Below, in pieces: positions 36,139 through 43,774 of a DNA stretch of 48,450 nt (position 1 is its first letter; each line of letters begins with the position of its first letter). The stretch covers positions 4,286-52,735 of the forward strand of contig JAHEMY010000006.1 of NCBI GenBank assembly GCA_024643425.1. Direction: 5' to 3'. Source of the DNA: Flavobacteriaceae bacterium. Lineage in GTDB: Bacteria > Bacteroidota > Bacteroidia > Flavobacteriales > Flavobacteriaceae. A program made the translations under genes and the position numbers. The notes beneath the pieces were generated by a model. That model was not told where the DNA came from and did not search any database. It saw only the letters and a list, made by a program, of their open reading frames with translations.

Positions 36139-36213
36139 GGTTTTGTTGTTTAATAAGGTCACTAATGTAACTAATTTGATTTCAACAATCCAAAAACTGG
36201 GCCAAAAAAGTAA

Positions 36214-36648
36214 TTATCCCTTTTTATTCTTTTGTTTGTGCTTGCGATTTCCTCGCTGTCCCATTTTGGTTTCTTCAAACTTAGCATACTGTGCTTCAGT
36301 GAGTATGGATTTGAGCTGCTTTTTCATTTCGATCTCTTGGTCCAACATTTTACTTTTATGCTCGAATCGCTGATCTTTGGTGATTTCTTTCCCAGATTGC
36401 ATTTCCTTGCGCATCGCTTCCTGGTTTTGCTCCCATTTTTTACTTAGTTGGAGAACTTCTTTATGTTGTGCATCACTTAAGTCAAGGTGTAAGGCTAGTT
36501 TTTTTGCTTTCAACTCTGCGCGTTGATCCGGAGATAAGTTGTCCATTCTTTCATTTTGAGCGCCACGTTTGATATTCGCATCTGCGTCGGACTGTGCTCC
36601 TACTTGAAGACTTAATGCTAAGAAGCATAGTAATAATAGATTTTTCAT
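36214..36648 (-). CDS. Spy/CpxP-like periplasmic protein
   Basis: A protein of 144 residues with a signal peptide ending near residue 18 (LSLQVGAQ). The mature part is helical and highly charged, with MDNLSPDQRAELKAKKLALH, then LDLSDAQHKEVLQLSKKWE and LKSILTEAQYAKFEE. These are three LTxxQ-like turns as in Spy/CpxP/periplasmic heavy-metal sensor proteins. The C-terminus is very basic (GNRKHKQKNKKG). It lies 75 nt before the similar small gene at 35788, and the pair probably responds together. The lack of an obvious two-component system nearby leaves the trigger unknown. Confidence 0.78.
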   Translation of the reverse strand: MKNLLLLCFLALSLQVGAQSDADANIKRGAQNERMDNLSPDQRAELKAKKLALHLDLSDAQHKEVLQLSKKWEQNQEAMRKEMQSGKEITKDQRFEHKSKMLDQEIEMKKQLKSILTEAQYAKFEETKMGQRGNRKHKQKNKKG

Positions 36649-36902
36649 TTTGTAAAATTTAATGTTTGAGTAATTATGACTTAAAAATATAAATAAGGTT
36701 TAAAACAGCACTAGATTAATTGCTTAATTTATCAATATCACTTAATTTATTGATCAGGTTTAAAGTTTAATGTTTGTGTTTTTTTATCACCATCGCAAGG
36801 CGATTGCTGCTTATCCTAAAACCTTTTTTCATTGAAATTCACCATACAAACGCCTACTAGCGTTGATAAAATATCGCAGTATATGAAACACGACTTATAA
36901 TG

Positions 36903-36934
36903 TTTTGATGTGAAGATTAGAGGGAATACATTTG
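36903..36934 (+). promoter_or_regulatory. promoter of the candidate small RNA
   Basis: TTTTG (36903-36907), a 19-nt spacer, then TACATTTG (36927-36934). Both boxes and the spacing match the Bacteroidota consensus. No plus-strand protein gene follows, so it should drive an RNA. Confidence 0.6.
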
Positions 36935-36939
36935 AGATG

Positions 36940-37041
36940 CAAATAGTTTAGGTTGGTATAAGCACCACTGGAAATGTCGGCAGGGATGTCGATCCCCTTT
37001 TGCCAAAATAGGAGGATTTACCAGTGGTGCTTTTCTTTTTT
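36940..37041 (+). ncRNA. candidate structured small RNA of about 100 nt
   Basis: The expected start is near 36940. A 12-bp outer stem pairs AAGCACCACTGG (36960-36971) with its complement (37021-37032), followed directly by a T-rich tail (TTCTTTTTTT). Inside, GGCA pairs with TGCC, and GGGAT with ATCCC around a GTCG loop. A 3' internal segment, AAAATAGGAGGATTTA, is left unpaired and could pair with other RNAs. The structure ends like a terminator but is far larger than one, and there is no upstream gene on this strand. It lacks the conserved loop of SRP RNA. It is unrecognised. Confidence 0.55.
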
Positions 37042-37094
37042 TATGATTAAGCCTAGATTTACCAACAATCCCAAATACAAAAAATAACAATAAA

Positions 37095-37124
37095 AAAGGA
37101 GCTACATCACGGCAGCTCCTTTTA
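37095..37124 (-). terminator. terminator of the metalloprotease gene
   Basis: Stem AAAAGGAGCT / AGCTCCTTTT with a 10-nt loop. On the minus strand the T-run continues past it. It lies 20 nt after the stop. Confidence 0.8.
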
Positions 37125-37144
37125 CTATTTTGACTTCTAAATAC

Positions 37145-39310
37145 TTAGTTCTTTACAAACTTTAAAACTTCGTTAATGTCGTCAAACTTCACTAGATAAA
37201 TTCCACTAGATAAGCTTGAAATATTAATGCTATTTGCATCGGCACTCACTTTTTGGTTGATTACCATTTGACCTAACAAGTTATAAACGGCCACGTCATA
37301 CTCTTGCGTCACATTTTGCAAAAGAATTGTGTTATTGGCGGGGTTTGGATAAATAGAAACTTCAAAAGATCCTTCTTCATCGCTTATTCCAAGAACGCTA
37401 CAGCTATCCGGAGCAGTTCCTGCGTTAGGCTCATTCAAAGTACAAGCACTGTCGTCTGAGAAGGTGGCAGTGATGTCAATGGCTCCACCATCAGCGCTCA
37501 TAGTAACTCCTACGAAGGTATAAGGTGAAGTTAGACCACTTGCGTCAACAGAAGCAGTTCCGTCTCCGCTTAAATCTAAGGTACCTGTTCCTGCAGCGCC
37601 AGAAAATGTTACAGTAACATCGGCTGTAAAGAAATCATCAGAAGCGTCACTAGGAGTTCCATTATCGTCACAGTCGGATACATTTGAAGTACTTATTTCA
37701 GAAATCTCGCAAGTTCCGCAAACGTAGTTAGGTAAAACATAACCTCTTGCTTCAAAACGTTCTGTAAATGCTTCAATTTCAGCACATGTATAGTTCATGT
37801 CTATCGCTGCTTGTCTCACGGCAATAGCAGCATTTTGCTGATTGGTAGAACTGTTGGTCATTGCCAATCCTTCAAGAACAGCAGCATCCATCTTTTCGCG
37901 ACCAATAATTTCCCAAATCTCAAGCAATACAGTTGCCCAAATTTGACCATCGGTATGGATAGAACCGGTAAGGCCGCCCGGGTATTGAGCCCCGTAATTA
38001 GTAACACGCCCTGGCCAAAACGGGTTGTGTCCGTCCCATCCAAAAACATAAAAGTAGGATGGATCGGTTATTTCCCAGAAACCTAAGCTTCGCTTGTAAG
38101 AGTTTGCCCAATAATCTCCGGTACCTTCACTTAAACCGTTTACTTGAGAAATATTTCCATTGGTTACGAAGTCATGAAGTCCGTGTCCAAGTTCATGAAG
38201 AATAACATCCATATCTTCAGCATCGTCCACTCCACCTTCACCAAAAACAAGAGTTCCTTGAGAGTAGTACGAGTTGTCTGCCCCGTTTAATCCGTGTGGA
38301 TCATAGCGCATCACACCACCATTAAAAATGGAAGTCAGTGGAATGCCCAAGTCGTCATTGATGTAGCGAAAGCTTTGGTCGATGTGATGATAACAAGTCG
38401 CAGCTTCAAAACCTTGCTCACTTCGGTTGAAATCGAAGTCGGCAGTAGCTTGAGAAAAAAGTCCTTCAGAAGGTGATTCAACATCAGCAATCTCAACATA
38501 AGGACCTGCAAGCGTATATACTGAACCGTCAAAATCGATATCGAATAAGGTTACCTGTGTTCTAGCAGCGTCCAAGTCGGCGTTGGTTTGATCACCATTA
38601 TCAGAATAGTTCCCACCATAAAGGCTGGTAGTTTTTGTTAATGGGTCCGGATCGAAAACCATGGCCGTACCATCCACCAGTAATGATGCATTTTCAGGCT
38701 TTACTGAAAAGGAAGTCTTACTTTTCTCTACAGGACTCTTTTTTGCTTCCGATCTTTTTGAAGCACCATTGGTGTTCTCATAGATGGCGATGTCTTTCGT
38801 TTGAAGAACTTCACCTGTTTTTGCATCAACGATGGTTTCCCAATGACCATTTAAAAATTCGGAGTTGGTGGTTACGCGATACACTAACTTCGTTTCATTG
38901 AGCTTGTTGTAAACGTAAAGTTTTACCTCTTTCTGAGCAATGACACCTTGTAAATCCAATGCATGGATAGCAGCATTAAGTGCTTCGGCTTCTGTGATGC
39001 TTGGTGTGGTGTCTATCGTTTCGACGGTGTTGTCTATGGTACTTGAAGTGTAGGTTACTTCGTTGTTGTTAGACACATGAATGGCAATTGAAGAATCAAA
39101 AACTTCAACACCATTTACGGTTTGATAGTATCTGAAGGTTTCTCCGGATTTTCCTGCTCGGCTAAAGAGCATTTCAAAATTTTGATTTGCTTTCGCGGTA
39201 GGGATGTTTTCATTTAACCACTGAAATGCGACATTTTCTCTGATTTCTTGTGCTGAAATTGTTTGACACAAGCTTACTAGTAGGACTAGTAAAAGGGATG
39301 TTTTTTTCAT
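37145..39310 (-). CDS. T9SS-secreted zinc metalloprotease, M36 fungalysin-like
   Basis: A protein of 721 residues with a signal peptide to about residue 20 (CQTISAQ). An FTP/PepSY-type propeptide follows to about residue 190 (FRYYQTVNGVEVFDSSIAIH, LVYRVTT, WETIVDAKTGEVLQTKD); in this family it inhibits and chaperones the enzyme. The catalytic domain has HELGHGLHD (His372, Glu373, His376) and GLSEGTGDYWANSY about 20 residues later, which supplies the third zinc ligand. A Thr/Asp-rich segment with cysteines leads to a type-A T9SS sorting domain (FEVSIYPNPANNTILLQN). It is an extracellular protein-degrading enzyme, transcribed alone. Confidence 0.92.
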   Translation of the reverse strand: MKKTSLLLVLLVSLCQTISAQEIRENVAFQWLNENIPTAKANQNFEMLFSRAGKSGETFRYYQTVNGVEVFDSSIAIHVSNNNEVTYTSSTIDNTVETIDTTPSITEAEALNAAIHALDLQGVIAQKEVKLYVYNKLNETKLVYRVTTNSEFLNGHWETIVDAKTGEVLQTKDIAIYENTNGASKRSEAKKSPVEKSKTSFSVKPENASLLVDGTAMVFDPDPLTKTTSLYGGNYSDNGDQTNADLDAARTQVTLFDIDFDGSVYTLAGPYVEIADVESPSEGLFSQATADFDFNRSEQGFEAATCYHHIDQSFRYINDDLGIPLTSIFNGGVMRYDPHGLNGADNSYYSQGTLVFGEGGVDDAEDMDVILHELGHGLHDFVTNGNISQVNGLSEGTGDYWANSYKRSLGFWEITDPSYFYVFGWDGHNPFWPGRVTNYGAQYPGGLTGSIHTDGQIWATVLLEIWEIIGREKMDAAVLEGLAMTNSSTNQQNAAIAVRQAAIDMNYTCAEIEAFTERFEARGYVLPNYVCGTCEISEISTSNVSDCDDNGTPSDASDDFFTADVTVTFSGAAGTGTLDLSGDGTASVDASGLTSPYTFVGVTMSADGGAIDITATFSDDSACTLNEPNAGTAPDSCSVLGISDEEGSFEVSIYPNPANNTILLQNVTQEYDVAVYNLLGQMVINQKVSADANSINISSLSSGIYLVKFDDINEVLKFVKN

Positions 39311-39405
39311 TTTTTTAAAATTTTGTTAAAAGTAAAAAAAATAAATAAACGAGCCCCTTCTCACTTATATATCTTAAAATTCGTAGATAAATGTATTTGG
39401 GATGT

Positions 39406-40227
39406 TTATTGAGCCTTCGTCAAATCGTTTTCAATGAGTGTTAACACACCATTGATATGTGCTCGCACGTCTTGAGCTTGCATATTGCTTACTACTGCTT
39501 GATTTCTTATAAACTCGACCGTATTTTCAAAAACTAAACTGGAAAAAAGCGCCGTAGGATCTAAGGCGTGTTGTGATGTTACTGGTTTATAAACGTTTAC
39601 AGTATTGGTCTTTACTAAATTTTTTCGCATGGCATCATTTTCCGTAAGAAAAGGGTTGACTAAGTTTCGCAATGGAATGTTTTGTATGAAATAGGGAAAA
39701 AAGCTACCCATCCCAATTTGAATAAAGAATTGTTCTTCCTCCACCATTTTTGCCAAGGTAGATGGCCAATCCAAAAGTTGCTTTCGCAATTCTTTATTTT
39801 TAATTAAGTACAAGTTGCCGGAGTTGATCAATTCTTCAGTAACACTGTTTGAAGCATCGTAGGTAGGAGTGATCGTAATAATCCCTAAATGATAATAAAG
39901 GGAATCTTGTTCTAAATTATATTGTTTTGTATCAATGGCTTTTAAAATCGAATGACATCCTTTAATCATGGCATCGCGAAGGGCTACTTTTTCCTCAAGT
40001 TCTTTTAATTTGCCCAAGTATTCACCCTTTAGTTCGTTCAGAACAACTATTTCTTGTTTTTGATTGTTCGAATTTGTTTTCCAGGTATTGATTTGAAGCG
40101 CCAATAAAATACCAATGACCACAAGAACAATTTCTCCTAGGGCGTATTTAAGATATCTACGCGTCGTATTTCCGGAGGTTGTTTCCATAAGCATGGATTT
40201 TCGGATGGTTCGAAAAAATTTTAGCAT
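39406..40227 (-). CDS. DUF6090 single-pass membrane protein
   Basis: A protein of 273 residues. It begins MLKFFRTIRKSMLMET and has the family hallmark ALGEIVLVVIGILLALQINT, a single membrane helix at about residues 30-47. A coiled-coil-prone region follows (LNELKGEYLGKLKELEEKV), and the rest is an extracytoplasmic helical domain. DUF6090 proteins are common and often tandem in Flavobacteriaceae; the function is unknown. Its ATG overlaps the stop of the tricorn-like protease by one base (TAATG), so translation is probably coupled and the two may work together at the envelope. Confidence 0.9.
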   Translation of the reverse strand: MLKFFRTIRKSMLMETTSGNTTRRYLKYALGEIVLVVIGILLALQINTWKTNSNNQKQEIVVLNELKGEYLGKLKELEEKVALRDAMIKGCHSILKAIDTKQYNLEQDSLYYHLGIITITPTYDASNSVTEELINSGNLYLIKNKELRKQLLDWPSTLAKMVEEEQFFIQIGMGSFFPYFIQNIPLRNLVNPFLTENDAMRKNLVKTNTVNVYKPVTSQHALDPTALFSSLVFENTVEFIRNQAVVSNMQAQDVRAHINGVLTLIENDLTKAQ

Positions 40228-43200
40228 TAATTCCTGATCTCATAAGGAGGCCTGGCAGGCTTACTATATTTTTTTGCTCCTTGGTTTAATCGCAAAACTT
40301 CTTGAATAGCAGCTTCTAGTTGAGCATCGGTTCCATTGGCAAGTTTTTGGAAATCCTCAACAACTTCAATGTCCGGATCTACACCATGGCCCTCTTTAAA
40401 CCAAACTCCACTGGGATCATACATCCTAAAGGTGGGCATGGTGATGCGGCCATTATCAATTAAATTCGGCGCTCCAGAAATACCAATTAATCCACCCCAA
40501 GTTCGGGTGCCAATAAGGGGGCCTAATCCTCTTTTTCTGAAATAATCAGGAAATGCATCTCCTCCGGATCCACTAAAACCATTAATAAGCATCACTTTTG
40601 GGCCAAAACTCGCCATGGGTGGCCATGACCAATCCTTTCCATCCCTTACCGCCCAATAGGCTAAAGGCTCTCGATCTAAAAGTTCAATAAATCGGTCGGG
40701 GATTTGTCCTCCGCTGTTAAATCGCTCATCGATAATTAATCCCTGTTTATCCATTTGGGCATAAAACTGTCGAATTAATTCATTTTGCCCATCCACTCCG
40801 GTACTTCGCACATAGATGTATCCAATAGCTCCGTTGGTAACCTCCTCCACATGTTCTCTGTTGTTTTCAATCCAAGCTAAATGACGTAATCTTGTCTCTG
40901 AATCCAATGGTTTAATAATGACATCTCTGGAATCGTTTCCATTAGAATTCTTGCCTACGGTAATTTGCACTGCGGTATTTGCCAGACCTTGAAATGCTGC
41001 TGAAATTGGTTTGGAGCTATCGATGTCTTGCCCATTTACGGCTAATAGATATTCTCCTTCCGAAATATTCAATCCGGGCTTTGACAGTGGAGACCGTACT
41101 TCAACATCCCAAGGAGCTCCCGAAATTATTTTCTTAATTCGATATTTTCCATTTTCAATGCTGAAATCGGCTCCGAGATATCCCACTTTAATGGTTTTTG
41201 CAGTGGTGATATCTCCACCCCCATTATAAGTGTGAGATGCATTTAATTCGGCAATAAGATCCCCAATAATAATATTAACATCGCTACGAGAATTAGCTTG
41301 TTCTATTAATCCACCATATTTAATCTTCATCGCATTCCAGTCCACCCCATGCATAGTTGGGTCGTAGAAGTAATCACGTTCAAACCGCCAAACATCATTA
41401 AAAATCTGTTTCCATTCCTCCTTAGGTATTATGGTCATTGACATTTTTTCTAAGGGAACAGTTTTTTCAATCTTTTGATCTGCCTCCGGCTTGATCACAG
41501 CTACTTTTTTGTCTTGGGTAACCAGAATCTTGGTTCCTTTGGCCGAAACCTCAAAATCACTAATGTTATTTATGATGGTTTTTACTTCGCGCTCCTTAAA
41601 GTCGTAGTAATCCAATTGATTTTTGGAATCATTGGGAGCTCCTTCATTTGGTTCTCTTCTAAAAATAAGCTTATCTTCTAGGGCATATAGTGCTCTGAAA
41701 TTTCCGGTGGGGATATCCAACATTTCAACACGATTTTCAAACCCTGCAATATCAATTATTATTTTCGGGATTTCTTTGACCTCTTTTTTGTTATCATCCT
41801 TTTTATCTTTCCCATCCTTATCATCCTCTTTTTTTGCATCGTCCATCGCATCATTTTTTACAGCGATCAAGGAAGCTTCTTCTTTATTTAAAGTTCCAAC
41901 AGCGATGCCTGTCATGTTTGAATAAACAAATGTATTGTCCAAATCAGCGTATAAAGGATTGAAGTTTCGATTGGTCAAGTAGAATAGGTGTTTTCCATCG
42001 GCGCTAAACGTAGGTCGGCTATCTGAATAGTACCCGGAAGTTAATTGTGTCACCTTATTTGTTTCAATTTCGTAAAGGAAAATAGCCGAGTTAGTAGGGT
42101 TTTCTATTCCACGTGAATAGGCGGCCCATTGGCTATCCGGAGACCAGGATACCGAAAAGTTACGAAGCGGACCTTCGGTCATGTATTTTCCTTGGTCAAC
42201 TTTGGTTACTTTGCCTGAAGCAACATCAATTAAGTTGATGGTCATCGATTGGTCTACGTACATAATTTTTTTACTGTCGGGAGACCAGTAGATTGAATAA
42301 TTAAATCCTGTGGTAAAGTTGGTTACGGTTCGAGCTTTTTTCTTGCCGGTCATATCATAAATAACCAATTGGTATTCTCCTGAAGCATCACTCCAGCAGG
42401 CTATCGATTTCCCGTCGGGTGACCAAGCCGGTTTCCGCTCTGCACTTCCCGAGCTTTGAGATACGTTTGAAACATAGCCTTCAACAGCAGGAAGGTTAAA
42501 CAATTCCCCTCTAGCTTGAGCAACTACTCGACTCCCATCGGGAGCAATGGTTAAATTCTGCAACATGGAGGAAACTTCTTTTTGCACTGGAAGAAGATCA
42601 CGCTGATCTGAAATTAATGAAATACTGATTGCTTTTTCAGTACCTGAGGCAATATTGTAGAGGTATAATATTCCGCCGGCTTCAAAAATAATTTCTGAAG
42701 GTCCAATTTCAGGAAAGGTGATATCAAAATCTTTGAAATTCGTTAATTGTGAATTCGTACGAGTACTTAAATCGTATTTCCAAAGATTGTTTCGCTTATT
42801 GGGTCCATTGTCCGACATATAATAAATAGTGTTGTCTTTCCACATAGGAAGTTCGTCGTTGGCACTATTGTTTGTTATGTTTTGTGAAGTAAAATTATTC
42901 AAGTCGAATACGGTGATGTCCGGAGCAGTTCCACCTCGATATCGCTTCCAATTTCGATTCACTCGCGAACGGTCTGTATACGCAATTTTTGAACCATCGG
43001 AAGAAAAAGAAGCATATTCTCCATAGGGTACGGGTAATTTTGTAGGGGCTCCACCATTGATGGAAATAGTATAAAACTGACTGTAGCGTTGCCTTCCGCT
43101 TTCACGGGATGAAGCAAACAGCACCGATTTGCCATCGGGTGTCCATCCTAAAACTTTGTCAGACATTCCATGGTAGGTGAGTCGCTTCGGAATGCCTCCA

Positions 43201-43481
43201 TTGGAAGGAATTATATAGACATCATTGTTTCCATTATAATTTGCGGTAAAGGCAATCATGTTTCCATCGGGTGAAAATCTCGGATAACTTTCCGACCCTT
43301 CCGGCGAACTAAGCCTACTGGCCAGCCCTCCATTTTTCGGGGCAATCCAAACGTCGTCTCCATAGATGAAGGTAATTTGTGTATTTGAAACATCGGGATG
43401 TTGCATTAGGCTGCCATCGACTTGCGCCATGATTGACAAACAAAACAATAAAAGAGTGGGGATGATAAACTTTTTGGTCAT
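40227..43481 (-). CDS. tricorn-like S41 serine protease
   Basis: A protein of 1084 residues with a signal peptide (LLFCLSIMAQ), so it is exported rather than cytoplasmic like archaeal tricorn. The N-terminal two-thirds form beta-propellers of TolB/WD40-like blades (PRFSPDGNMIAFTANYNGN, VLGWTPDGKSVLFASSR, YWSPDSKKIMYVD). A charged linker (DDAKKEDDKDGKDKKDDNKK) precedes a helical region, a PDZ domain (about 795-860; ISEGEYLLAVNGQDI) and the S41 domain. Probable catalytic residues are His about 750 (NASHTYNGGG), nucleophile Ser972 (GFSGSGGDAFPDYF) and Glu about 1030 (FKEGHGVDPDIEV). It likely degrades peptides in the periplasm. Confidence 0.93.
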   Translation of the reverse strand: MTKKFIIPTLLLFCLSIMAQVDGSLMQHPDVSNTQITFIYGDDVWIAPKNGGLASRLSSPEGSESYPRFSPDGNMIAFTANYNGNNDVYIIPSNGGIPKRLTYHGMSDKVLGWTPDGKSVLFASSRESGRQRYSQFYTISINGGAPTKLPVPYGEYASFSSDGSKIAYTDRSRVNRNWKRYRGGTAPDITVFDLNNFTSQNITNNSANDELPMWKDNTIYYMSDNGPNKRNNLWKYDLSTRTNSQLTNFKDFDITFPEIGPSEIIFEAGGILYLYNIASGTEKAISISLISDQRDLLPVQKEVSSMLQNLTIAPDGSRVVAQARGELFNLPAVEGYVSNVSQSSGSAERKPAWSPDGKSIACWSDASGEYQLVIYDMTGKKKARTVTNFTTGFNYSIYWSPDSKKIMYVDQSMTINLIDVASGKVTKVDQGKYMTEGPLRNFSVSWSPDSQWAAYSRGIENPTNSAIFLYEIETNKVTQLTSGYYSDSRPTFSADGKHLFYLTNRNFNPLYADLDNTFVYSNMTGIAVGTLNKEEASLIAVKNDAMDDAKKEDDKDGKDKKDDNKKEVKEIPKIIIDIAGFENRVEMLDIPTGNFRALYALEDKLIFRREPNEGAPNDSKNQLDYYDFKEREVKTIINNISDFEVSAKGTKILVTQDKKVAVIKPEADQKIEKTVPLEKMSMTIIPKEEWKQIFNDVWRFERDYFYDPTMHGVDWNAMKIKYGGLIEQANSRSDVNIIIGDLIAELNASHTYNGGGDITTAKTIKVGYLGADFSIENGKYRIKKIISGAPWDVEVRSPLSKPGLNISEGEYLLAVNGQDIDSSKPISAAFQGLANTAVQITVGKNSNGNDSRDVIIKPLDSETRLRHLAWIENNREHVEEVTNGAIGYIYVRSTGVDGQNELIRQFYAQMDKQGLIIDERFNSGGQIPDRFIELLDREPLAYWAVRDGKDWSWPPMASFGPKVMLINGFSGSGGDAFPDYFRKRGLGPLIGTRTWGGLIGISGAPNLIDNGRITMPTFRMYDPSGVWFKEGHGVDPDIEVVEDFQKLANGTDAQLEAAIQEVLRLNQGAKKYSKPARPPYEIRN

Positions 43482-43590
43482 TTTAATAAAATTTATTGAA
43501 GGAGGAAGGTACTATTTATTTTTTGAGATGTACCTTGATTTAACATCATTCCAACATTTTAGTGTGTCTATATTGGAGGCAAAAAAAGGA

Positions 43591-43621
43591 AAAGGAACTG
43601 AATGCACCAAACAGTTCCTTT
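43591..43621. terminator. hairpin downstream of the remnant at 43644
   Basis: Inverted repeat AAAGGAACTG / CAGTTCCTTT with an 11-nt loop. On the minus strand it runs into a T-rich tract (complement of GGCAAAAAAAGG), so it probably terminates transcripts from the oxidase and the remnant. Confidence 0.65.
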
Positions 43622-43643
43622 CAACTAATTATAACTAAATTAT

Positions 43644-43770
43644 TTATAGGATTCTCACCATTAAACCGTCATCGGTCTTTGAAACCTTGGCTAATTAGTT
43701 TGCTGTTAAATGCTTTATGGTATCGTCCCATTTTTCATTACTACTTATCTAGTGCTAATTGATTTAATCT
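43644..43770 (-). pseudogene. degenerate copy of a C-terminal segment found three times in the window
   Basis: The minus strand reads SNEKWDDTIKHLTAN, an in-frame TAA, then LAKVSKTDDGLMVRIL and a stop. This aligns with the intact ends at 46464 and 48303. The stop replaces the Lys codon of NKLAKV. Upstream, LALDK is joined out of frame after a deletion of several codons. The copy is clearly broken by both a nonsense change and a frameshift/deletion. Confidence 0.75.
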
Positions 43771-43774
43771 TCTG

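Larger units (their letters stand above)
36649..37144. other. intergenic region holding a candidate small RNA
   Basis: 496 bp without a protein gene. 36649-36900 is AT-rich with no clear feature. 36903-37041 carries a promoter and a structured RNA candidate on the plus strand, and 37095-37124 is the terminator of the metalloprotease gene on the minus strand. Confidence 0.75.

Noticed and set aside
36940-37041. SRP (4.5S) RNA or 6S RNA
   Set aside because: The conserved GGAA apical loop with its AGCA partner is absent. The length and the single closing stem do not fit 6S RNA.
36940-37041. Riboswitch or leader of a downstream gene
   Set aside because: The next genes on both sides are on the other strand, and the structure ends in a terminator-like tail.
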